This document shows positions 57,780 to 64,000 of a stretch of 64,000 bases of DNA, one piece after another. The DNA lies in the NCBI GenBank assembly GCA_030834895.1, contig JAUQXA010000024.1, positions 496,001 through 560,000 of the forward strand. Direction: 5' to 3'. Made by a program: the position numbers and the translations under genes. Below the pieces are notes generated by a model that searched no databases, was not told the origin of the DNA, and saw nothing but the letters and a program-made list of their open reading frames with translations. This DNA comes from Anaerolineales bacterium. Its GTDB lineage: Bacteria > Chloroflexota > Anaerolineae > Anaerolineales > Villigracilaceae. The number at the start of each line of letters is the position of its first letter. The stretch's first letter is position 1.

Positions 57780-60278
57780 ATGGAAGAAAAAGAAATTTTA
57801 TCGTGGATACGAAAAGCCAAACTCGAAAAATGGGATGGGTTGGATTTCAGCAAAAACCATATCACCATGTTGCCGCCGGAGATAGGGCAACTGGAGAATT
57901 TGAGTATCCTCGATGTGAGCCAGACCGGTCTACTCGAAATCCCCTCTGAAATTGGACTACTCAAAAATCTAAAAGTACTGAAGCTATCGAAGAACCGACT
58001 TACAGGTTTGCCGCCCAGCATTGGGCAGCTAACCAACCTAATTCTGCTTGACCTCAGTCACAATCAATTAACCACTCTTCCAGGTGAACTAGGTCAACTT
58101 GAGAATCTTCAGGAACTTGTCCTTCAAGATAACCTGCTGCAAATTCTCCCGGACGAAATCGGAGATCTGATTAACCTGAGAAAAATAAGCCTTGGCAATG
58201 AAGTGTCAAGCAATAAACTCACTACTCTTCCACACACCATTGGAAATCTGATCAATTTACTTACGTTTGAACTGGATAATAATCTTTTATCCAGCCTGCC
58301 GCCAGAGATAAAACACCTTACCTCATTGCATACACTCGGAGTAAGCCGCAACCAACTCAATTCCCTGCCAGCCGAAATTGGAAATCTGTCCGGGCTGAGA
58401 AATCTTCGCATGGGCTTCAATCAACTAAAAATACTGCCGCGTGAGATGGGAAAACTGCTGAACCTGCAAGAACTTTGGCTAAACAGTAACAAAATATCTT
58501 TTTTGCCGCCAGAAATCACCCACCTTACCAACTTAAGAGCGCTTGACCTGACCAGTAATCCGCTTCCAATTCCCCCTGAAATCATGTCCAGAATCGGCGA
58601 CCCTGTGGCAATTCTTGTATATTATTTTGGATCGGAAAAGGTTGAGAAAAAACGGATCAATCAGGCAAAGTTGTTGATCCTTGGTCAAGGTTCTGTTGGA
58701 AAGACATCTCTCGTTCAGCAAATTCTTTATGGAACATTTAATCAGAACCAAACCAAAACGGAGGGAATATCCATCAATCAATGGATGGTGGACGGTAGAT
58801 CACAAACTTTGAAAGACGACCCACAGTCTACGGTCAACAGTCCATCGTCTATCAAACTCAACATCTGGGATTTCGGCGGGCAGGAGATCATGCACGCCAC
58901 GCACCAGTTCTTCCTCACCAAGCGCAGTCTCTACCTGCTGGTGCTGGATGCGCGCCTGACGCAGGAGGAAAACCGCGTCGAGTACTGGCTCAAGATCATC
59001 CAGTCCTTCGGCGGCGAGTCGCCGGTGTTGATCGTCGGCAACAAGATCGACCAACATCCGCTCGACATTGACCGTACAGGCTTGCAGAAGAAATATCCGA
59101 ACATCGTCGGCATCCTGGAAACCTCCGCAGCCACGGGCGCAGGCATCGAAGCACTCAAAGCCGCAATTGCGAAACAGGTGGACACCCTGCCGCACGTCCG
59201 CGACCTGTTGCCTGAGACGTGGTTCACGGTCAAATCCAAATTGGAGGAACTCGGCAGGGACAAGAACTTCATTACGCAGGATGAATATCTCAGCCTGTGC
59301 AGTGCAAACGAAGTCACTGACGAGTCCAGCCAGCACACGCTCATCGGCTTCCTGCATGACCTGGGCGTCATCCTGCATTTTCAGGATGACCCAAGGCTTG
59401 AAGCCTTGGGCATTCTCAACCCGCAGTGGGTCACCAACGGCGTGTATAAAATTCTCAATTCGCACGAACTCTTCCAAAATCAGGGCACGCTCACTCTTCC
59501 CCTGCTGAACAATATTCTCAACCTGCCCGAATATCCCAGCAACAAACGTCTGTTCATCGTGGACATGATGAAGAAGTTCGAGCTGTGCTACGACATCGAA
59601 CCCGACAAATCCTTCCTCATCCCCGACCTGCTTCCCAAAGACGAACCTTTCACCGGCGAATGGGACGGTACGCTGGCTTTCCAGTATCACTACAACGTCC
59701 TCCCCACCAGCATCATCTCGCGCTTCATCGTCCGCATGAATGCCTTTATCCACAAGACCGTCTGGCGTTCGGGTGTCGTGCTCAAAAGCGGCGGGAGTAC
59801 GGCATTGGTCAAGGCTGATGTTGAAGATAGGAAAATCTATATTTGGGTTTCAGGGGAAGTGGCTACGCGCAGGGAGCTTCTAGCTGTCATCCGTGCCGAG
59901 TTTGCCGCCATCCACAAGACGATTGCCAAGATTGAAGCTGTTGAGAAAGTCCCACTTCCCGATGAGCTAGATGCCCCACCTGTGGATTATGAGTTTCTGC
60001 TTCGGCTTGAAAGAGAAGGACGCGAGTCACTGCCTGTACAGGCAGGAAATCAAATCATTGACTTGATTGTCAAGGAAGTTTTGAGCCGCATCGATACCGA
60101 AGGCAGGCGGACCGAAATCCACATCCACGGCAATGTCAACGACAGCAACGTTATTGCTGGCGATAAAAACAAAGCAGATGTCAAGTCAATATCGAAGGCA
60201 AGGAAGGGTAAAAGTAAGTACTCCCCATCAATTCGACAGCGAGATGTCGGACTCCAGAATGAAACAGATGAAGGATGA
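57780..60278 (+). CDS. LRR-Roc-COR GTPase (ROCO protein)
   Basis: An 832-residue ROCO protein. Residues about 15-270 are some eleven leucine-rich repeats of 23 residues (LPPEIGQLENLSILDVS). The Roc GTPase follows: P-loop LGQGSVGKTS, WDFGGQE, NKID and ETSAATG. The COR domain runs to about 690. The end carries IHIHGNVNDSNVIAGDKN, similar to the N-terminal motif of the NB-ARC protein at 17410. The switch I-side of Roc contains a Q/S-rich stretch encoded by a heptamer array (58824-58851). The LRR half is AT-rich and the Roc-COR half is much richer in G+C, with the change near 58850, so the gene may be a mosaic. ATG 57780 follows AAAGGTGG; a TTG at 57759 is also in frame. Confidence 0.9.
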   Translation: MEEKEILSWIRKAKLEKWDGLDFSKNHITMLPPEIGQLENLSILDVSQTGLLEIPSEIGLLKNLKVLKLSKNRLTGLPPSIGQLTNLILLDLSHNQLTTLPGELGQLENLQELVLQDNLLQILPDEIGDLINLRKISLGNEVSSNKLTTLPHTIGNLINLLTFELDNNLLSSLPPEIKHLTSLHTLGVSRNQLNSLPAEIGNLSGLRNLRMGFNQLKILPREMGKLLNLQELWLNSNKISFLPPEITHLTNLRALDLTSNPLPIPPEIMSRIGDPVAILVYYFGSEKVEKKRINQAKLLILGQGSVGKTSLVQQILYGTFNQNQTKTEGISINQWMVDGRSQTLKDDPQSTVNSPSSIKLNIWDFGGQEIMHATHQFFLTKRSLYLLVLDARLTQEENRVEYWLKIIQSFGGESPVLIVGNKIDQHPLDIDRTGLQKKYPNIVGILETSAATGAGIEALKAAIAKQVDTLPHVRDLLPETWFTVKSKLEELGRDKNFITQDEYLSLCSANEVTDESSQHTLIGFLHDLGVILHFQDDPRLEALGILNPQWVTNGVYKILNSHELFQNQGTLTLPLLNNILNLPEYPSNKRLFIVDMMKKFELCYDIEPDKSFLIPDLLPKDEPFTGEWDGTLAFQYHYNVLPTSIISRFIVRMNAFIHKTVWRSGVVLKSGGSTALVKADVEDRKIYIWVSGEVATRRELLAVIRAEFAAIHKTIAKIEAVEKVPLPDELDAPPVDYEFLLRLEREGRESLPVQAGNQIIDLIVKEVLSRIDTEGRRTEIHIHGNVNDSNVIAGDKNKADVKSISKARKGKSKYSPSIRQRDVGLQNETDEG
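58824..58851. repeat. Heptamer array (4 units) inside the Roc domain
   Basis: Units CAGTCTA, CGGTCAA, CAGTCCA, TCGTCTA, read in frame as QSTVNSPSS. It lies at the composition change in the gene and matches the flavoprotein array at 32141-32168. Confidence 0.7.
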
Positions 60279-60310
60279 AGTCAAGAGCTTCATCATTCAT
60301 CCTTTGTTTT

Positions 60311-60991
60311 TTACTTTACCGTAATTGCAATCGTCTCAATGGCGTCGCCTGTAAAGTCGGGATTCGTCTGTGGGTCGCGGCGGTTAATACCGTTTACCAC
60401 ATCCATCCCCTCGACCACCTGACCGAAGATAGTGTAACCGCCATCCAACATGGGCTGCGGACCAAAAGTGATGAAAAACTGGCTGCCGTTGGTATCGCGC
60501 CCCGCGTTTGCCATGGCAACCACGCCTTCTTTATCGAATGTCAGGTCGCTGTCTTCGTTGACGAACTGATAGCCAGGTCCGCCCGAACCCTCGCCCGTCG
60601 GGTCGCCGCCCTGTGCCATGAAGCCTTCGAGCACGCGGTGGAAGGTCACACCGTCAAAATAGTTCTTGCACGCGAGGAATACAAAGCTGTTGACCGTGAT
60701 CGGCGCCTTGTCTGGATACAACTGTACGACAAACTCACCGCCCTTCGCCATCTTGAAAGTGGCAAAGTATTGCTTTGTGGTGTCGATCAGCGTGGGAGGA
60801 ACTTCGTTATATTGTGCGGCGGCAGGAATGGAGTCAAATACTGAGCAGGCAGTTTCTTTGATGAATAATTTGGCAACATACGGCCAGGCGACAATCGCAA
60901 CTACAATGACGATCATCACAGCGGCGACGTATTGAATCGCCCGCTCGGTTCTTTGCGCTTCTTCCTTGCTTACCTTTTTCTTGGGTGACAT
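60311..60991 (-). CDS. Cyclophilin-type peptidyl-prolyl isomerase, membrane-anchored
   Basis: A 226-residue protein with one N-terminal membrane segment (about 20-40) and a cyclophilin domain: VTFHRVLEGFMAQGGDPTGEGSGG, FDKEGVVAMANAGRDTNGSQFFITF and GGYTIFGQVVEGMDVV. The catalytic Arg and the FxMxQGG block (here FMAQGG) are kept. It catalyses proline cis-trans change, probably on exported proteins at the outer face of the membrane. Confidence 0.93.
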   Translation of the reverse strand: MSPKKKVSKEEAQRTERAIQYVAAVMIVIVVAIVAWPYVAKLFIKETACSVFDSIPAAAQYNEVPPTLIDTTKQYFATFKMAKGGEFVVQLYPDKAPITVNSFVFLACKNYFDGVTFHRVLEGFMAQGGDPTGEGSGGPGYQFVNEDSDLTFDKEGVVAMANAGRDTNGSQFFITFGPQPMLDGGYTIFGQVVEGMDVVNGINRRDPQTNPDFTGDAIETIAITVK

Positions 60992-61069
60992 ATAAATCTC
61001 TCCTTGAATTGATTTCCTGTATTATAACCACCTTGCGCACACGGGGGTTTTCCTGTATGCTTGCTTTAG

Positions 61070-61894
61070 ATGAGAGAAAACTTCAAAAAACAAATCGCCA
61101 TCCCGCAGGATCACGGCTCGTGGGTCTTCATCCTCAGTCCGCTGTTGGTTGGCATCTTTGCGGGCGAAAAATTCAACTCTGCGATTCTCGGCCTTACCAT
61201 CGCGGCAATGTCCGCGTTTATGCTTCGCCAGCCAATGACGATTTTCGTCAAGGCGCTTTCAGGCAGACGACCCAAGACCGACCTGCCCCCCGCCCGGTTC
61301 TGGTTGCTGGTCTACGGCGGAATCGCAGCCCTGGCTTTGGTCGTGCTCATTGCACAAGGCTTCGGTTATTTACTGTTGCTGGCGATCCCCGGCGTGCCAG
61401 TCTTTGCCTGGCATCTGTGGCTGGTCAGCAAGCGGGCGGAGCGGAAACAAGCCGGTGTCGAAGTCATCGCCACGGGAGTGTTGTCACTTGTCGCACCGGC
61501 CGCATATTGGGTCGCTTTCGGTGGATACAGTCCGCAAGGCTGGTGGCTTTGGGCGTGGACGTGGCTCCAGTCTGCGGCAAGCATTGTCTACGCCTACCTC
61601 AGGCTGGAACAACGCGAATTGAAACCGGATCAGCCCCGGAGTCGGAAAGAGTTGTGGCAAATGGGCAGTCGTGCGTTTCTGTATACGTCGTTCAACCTGG
61701 GCGCGTCGCTCATCCTCGGCTGGATTAATCTCATCCCGCAGTTTATTTTTATCCCATTTTTATTTCAGTGGCTTGAAACGATCTGGGGCATCACCCACCC
61801 ATCCATCGGATGGAAACCAACCCGCATCGGGGTGCGGCAGCTTATCGTCAGTACAATTTGGACAATCCTGTTTATCGTTTGCTGGAGGTTATGA
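61070..61894 (+). CDS. YwiC-like membrane protein
   Basis: A 274-residue protein with about seven membrane segments. The opening IAIPQDHGSWVFILSPLLVGIFAG is the diagnostic block of the YwiC-like family, whose function is not known. Its stop overlaps the start of the DUF2007 gene by 4 nt (ATGA), so the two are co-translated. Confidence 0.85.
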   Translation: MRENFKKQIAIPQDHGSWVFILSPLLVGIFAGEKFNSAILGLTIAAMSAFMLRQPMTIFVKALSGRRPKTDLPPARFWLLVYGGIAALALVVLIAQGFGYLLLLAIPGVPVFAWHLWLVSKRAERKQAGVEVIATGVLSLVAPAAYWVAFGGYSPQGWWLWAWTWLQSAASIVYAYLRLEQRELKPDQPRSRKELWQMGSRAFLYTSFNLGASLILGWINLIPQFIFIPFLFQWLETIWGITHPSIGWKPTRIGVRQLIVSTIWTILFIVCWRL

Positions 61895-62124
61895 TGGACG
61901 AGTTGAAATATGCCCTGCTGGCAGAGGTCTACGGCAGGATGGAAGCGGAATTGATCAAGAGCTATCTCGAAGCGCACGGCATAGACGTGGAGTTGTTCCA
62001 GGAATCCATCGGGCAAAGCATTTACCCGACCACCGTCGACACACTTGGCAACGTGCAAATCTTCGTGAAAAAGGAAAAGATGGAAGAGGCAGTAACACTA
62101 CTCAAGGAAATTCAAGGACAATAA
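61891..62124 (+). CDS. DUF2007-type small protein
   Basis: A 77-residue protein like the putative signal-transducing DUF2007 domain (YALLAEVYGRMEAELIKSYLEAHGIDVELFQES...VQIFVKKEKMEEAVTLL). GGAGG lies 2 nt before ATG 61891 and 5 nt before ATG 61894, so the latter may be the real start. Co-translated with the YwiC-like gene. Role unknown. Confidence 0.8.
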   Translation: MMDELKYALLAEVYGRMEAELIKSYLEAHGIDVELFQESIGQSIYPTTVDTLGNVQIFVKKEKMEEAVTLLKEIQGQ

Positions 62125-62134
62125 GGAGCAGGAC

Positions 62135-62473
62135 ATGAAAGACACGGTCATACTGGTCACAAACAACGGCATGGGAAAAGGGGATCAGGCCTTACAGCAC
62201 AAACTGGCCGCCAAATATTTTGAGTTACTGGCACAAAACACCCACCTGCCTGCTGCGATCTGTTTTTACACGGACGGTGTAAAGCTGGCAGTTTCAGGGT
62301 CACCCGTAATCGAACAACTCAAAGCGCTGGAAGCAAAAGGCGTGCACATCATCCTCTGTTCCACCTGTCTTGATTTTTACGGGCTCAGCAAGGAAGTTCA
62401 GGTTGGCATTGTCGGCGGCATGACCGACATCATCGAAGCACAGACAAAAGCTACGAAGGTAATTACCATTTAG
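62135..62473 (+). CDS. DsrE-like protein, YedF-type C-terminal domain
   Basis: A 112-residue DsrE-fold protein. It begins VILVTNNGMGKGDQALQHKLA and has CSTCLDFYGL, the Cys pair typical of the C-terminal domain of YedF, a sulfurtransferase-like protein tied to selenium metabolism in some bacteria. No SelD gene is near and no TusA-like N-terminal domain is present. It follows the DUF2007 gene by 10 nt, in the same operon. Expected role: sulphur handling (inference). Confidence 0.8.
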   Translation: MKDTVILVTNNGMGKGDQALQHKLAAKYFELLAQNTHLPAAICFYTDGVKLAVSGSPVIEQLKALEAKGVHIILCSTCLDFYGLSKEVQVGIVGGMTDIIEAQTKATKVITI

Positions 62474-62479
62474 AAAACC

Positions 62480-62512
62480 AGATCCTAAAGGTTTTGAAAA
62501 CTTTTAGGGTCT
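62480..62512. repeat. Palindrome, family C (AGATCCTA...TAGGGTCT)
   Basis: AGATCCTAAAGGTTTT, one G, AAAACTTTTAGGGTCT (62480-62512), 14 of 16 arm positions pair. It lies 16 bp before the acyl-CoA dehydrogenase start, as the copy at 30171 lies before the Fe-S gene. Confidence 0.82.
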
Positions 62513-62528
62513 TTGACAAGGAGTAAAT

Positions 62529-63680
62529 ATGAATTTTGACCTGACTGAAGAACAAAAGTTATGGAAGAAAACCGTCCACGATTTTGTGGCGGAGGTAATC
62601 AAACCCAAGGCGCAGGAAGTGGACGAGAACGAGGAGTTTAACTGGGACGCTGTCCGCAAGGGAGGTCCGCTTGGGATGACTGGCATGAACATTCCAGAAG
62701 AATATGGCGGCTCGAATGTCGATATGGTTTCCTGCACTATCGCAATGGAGGAACTCGGTTGGGGCTGCGGCTCGACCGCCCTGAGCTTCACCGCCCACAA
62801 CATGCTTGGCACGGGACCCCTTGCGGTCTATGGCTCGGAGGAATTGAAGAAAGCCTGGCTGCCGCGCATGTCGCAAGGCAGGGGCAAACTCGGCTCGCTG
62901 GCGTTGACCGAACCCGATGCTGGTTCTGACCTTCAGGGCGGTTTGACCACCAAAGCCGAAAAACAGGGCGACGAGTGGGTCATTAACGGCGCGAAGATGT
63001 GGTGCACCAATGCGGGTATCGCAGAATACATCATCACCCTCGTCCGCACCGACCCCAAAGGCGGATCGAAATCCTTGAGCATGATCCTTGTCCCGACAGA
63101 TGCCAAAGGGCTGACGATTGGTCCCGCGGAAAAGAAGATGGGGCTGCGCGGCTCCCCCGCTCACGGTATCACCTACGACAACGTGCACGTACAGTTTGGC
63201 AACCTGGTCGGCACGGAAGGACGTGGCTTGCAGCAGACCCTAGCTACTCTCGACTCCGGGCGCATTCTCATCGGCGGAATCTCTGTCGGCTTGGCGCGGG
63301 CGGCGCTCGAAGAATCCGTCAAATATGCCCATGAGCGTAAAGCATTCAACCAGCCTATTGGAGAGTTCCAAGCCGTCCAATTCAAACTGGCAAACATGGC
63401 GCTGGAAATCGAACTGGCGCGGAACATAGTCCACAAGGCGGCGTGGTTGAAGGATCAGGGACGTCCGTTCAGCAAGGAAGCGGCGATGGCAAAACTCTAC
63501 GCCAGCGAAATGGCGGAACGGGTTTGCTATGACGCCATCCAAATCCACGGCGGAAATGGTTACAGCCGGGCATATAATGTGGAAAGAATGTACCGCGACG
63601 CGCGGTTGATGACCATCGGCGAAGGGACGAGCGAAATCCTCAGGCTGGTAATCGCAAGAAGCGTGCTGGCTGGCAAATAA
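62529..63680 (+). CDS. Acyl-CoA dehydrogenase
   Basis: A 383-residue FAD enzyme that makes the first oxidation of acyl-CoA in beta-oxidation or amino acid breakdown. LALTEPDAGSDL and the C-terminal QIHGGNGYSRAYNVERMYRDARLMTIGEGTSEI are the two family signatures; the Glu in GEGTSEI is the probable base. Length is typical. An ETF or beta-oxidation partner is not in the window. A family C palindrome lies just before its AAGGAG. Confidence 0.93.
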   Translation: MNFDLTEEQKLWKKTVHDFVAEVIKPKAQEVDENEEFNWDAVRKGGPLGMTGMNIPEEYGGSNVDMVSCTIAMEELGWGCGSTALSFTAHNMLGTGPLAVYGSEELKKAWLPRMSQGRGKLGSLALTEPDAGSDLQGGLTTKAEKQGDEWVINGAKMWCTNAGIAEYIITLVRTDPKGGSKSLSMILVPTDAKGLTIGPAEKKMGLRGSPAHGITYDNVHVQFGNLVGTEGRGLQQTLATLDSGRILIGGISVGLARAALEESVKYAHERKAFNQPIGEFQAVQFKLANMALEIELARNIVHKAAWLKDQGRPFSKEAAMAKLYASEMAERVCYDAIQIHGGNGYSRAYNVERMYRDARLMTIGEGTSEILRLVIARSVLAGK

Positions 63681-63690
63681 TAACCAGCCA

Positions 63691-63786
63691 TGTCATTGCG
63701 AGCGAGCGCTCTCCAGCGAGCGCGGCAATCTCAACTTGCGGGTAGGGGATTGCCTCGGCGGCATAACCCTCCGCCTCGCAATGACA
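63691..63786. repeat. REP-like palindrome, family A, at the right end
   Basis: Begins TGTCATTGCGAGCG and ends CGCCTCGCAATGACA; inner arms GGCAATCTC and GGATTGCC. It separates two convergent genes. Confidence 0.9.
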
Positions 63787-63796
63787 TAACTAACAC

Positions 63797-64000
63797 CTAC
63801 TTTTTTAGGATCACCCAGGCATTTCCATCTTCCGCCCTGACCGTTTTTTCACCTTCTGGAAACAAACCCATAATTTCCTCTAGTGCGAGGAAGTGACTCC
63901 GCATCAGCAATAGTTTTTCGGCAAGCGCGATCAATTTGACGCCGAAAACGCGGATGTCCGGTTCTTCGATAACCAGCAGTCCGCCCGGCTTGAGTACGCG
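63797..64000 (-). CDS. Class I SAM-dependent methyltransferase, C-terminal part, cut by the window edge
   Basis: The last 67 residues of a leftward gene whose start lies beyond the window. It begins RVLKPGGLLVIEEPDIRVFG, the post-motif strand with LKPGG typical of SAM-dependent methyltransferases, and ends in VILKK before a TAG stop at 63797. The reading frame is open to the window edge. The substrate cannot be told from this part. Confidence 0.75.
   Translation of the reverse strand, partial: RVLKPGGLLVIEEPDIRVFGVKLIALAEKLLLMRSHFLALEEIMGLFPEGEKTVRAEDGNAWVILKK

Noticed and set aside
58800..59753. Long minus-strand ORF (317 codons) opposite the Roc-COR gene
   Set aside because: The + strand has clear Roc motifs throughout; the opposite frame is open only because of codon bias.
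62135..62473. Selenium-linked role and possible selenocysteine in the DsrE/YedF-like gene
   Set aside because: There is no in-frame TGA, no SelD and no TusA-like domain; only the DsrE part can be supported.

Overview
The window looks like a chromosome segment of a monoderm Chloroflexota bacterium, most likely of the Anaerolineae. This is inferred from gene content, not from a marker tree: an Agl23-type GT-C protein carrying NHL repeats, an NBR1-type Ig-domain lipo/membrane protein, a deazaflavin-type nitroreductase, large FtsX permeases, a type 2 IPP isomerase, and many REP-like palindromes of the TGTCATTGCGAG type. There is no rRNA, CRISPR array or complete prophage. One tRNA gene is present.

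Layout. 1-830: end of a tyrosine recombinase gene overlapping a GIY-YIG-like gene, possibly the edge of a mobile segment. 844-6664: class IV aminotransferase, a large unknown protein overlapping a membrane Ser/Thr kinase, and an AT-rich Mrr-type nuclease gene. 6721-14952: a probable drug or toxin response locus. A leftward operon (TetR, ICMT-like methyltransferase, deazaflavin nitroreductase, ABC ATPase, ABC-2 permease) diverges from a rightward pair of ABC half-exporters, which are preceded by a leader ORF and an intrinsic terminator. 15086-17410: AT-rich NB-ARC/TPR STAND gene. 17554-20021: two GNAT genes around a DUF3592 gene. 20212-27860: a tight five-gene operon (membrane-anchored chelatase-like protein, PlsY-like acyltransferase, rifampin-phosphotransferase-like enzyme, MacB-type ATPase and permease) with no function that I recognise as described. 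27901-36766: phosphate permease, Fe-S protein, a fused double flavoprotein, a CPA2 antiporter and an APC permease. 37037-42578: radical SAM DNA-repair-like protein, a large patatin, a SET-domain protein and a hypothetical protein. 42704-48359: tRNA-Leu, tig, clpP, HAD hydrolase, Ig-domain protein, rlmN. 48461-53314: ECF sigma, LysM anti-sigma and the Agl23/NHL protein. 53576-57105: sucCD, acpP, fni. 57207-60278: a small unknown gene, a remnant of the fni 3' end and an LRR-Roc-COR GTPase. 60311-64000: cyclophilin, YwiC-like, DUF2007, DsrE-like and acyl-CoA dehydrogenase genes, and the end of a methyltransferase.

Three themes stand out. First, the divergent TetR/ABC locus appears to have two layers of control: paired 17-bp operators, and a leader-peptide/terminator attenuator. 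Second, short repeats of several families are scattered through the window, both between genes and in frame inside genes. One lies within the aminotransferase, one joins two flavoproteins into a single 821-residue ORF and supplies the second protein's start codon, and 7- or 8-bp arrays occur in at least three coding regions. Third, several genes have a TANNNT box only 6-10 nt before the start codon, which suggests leaderless transcripts.
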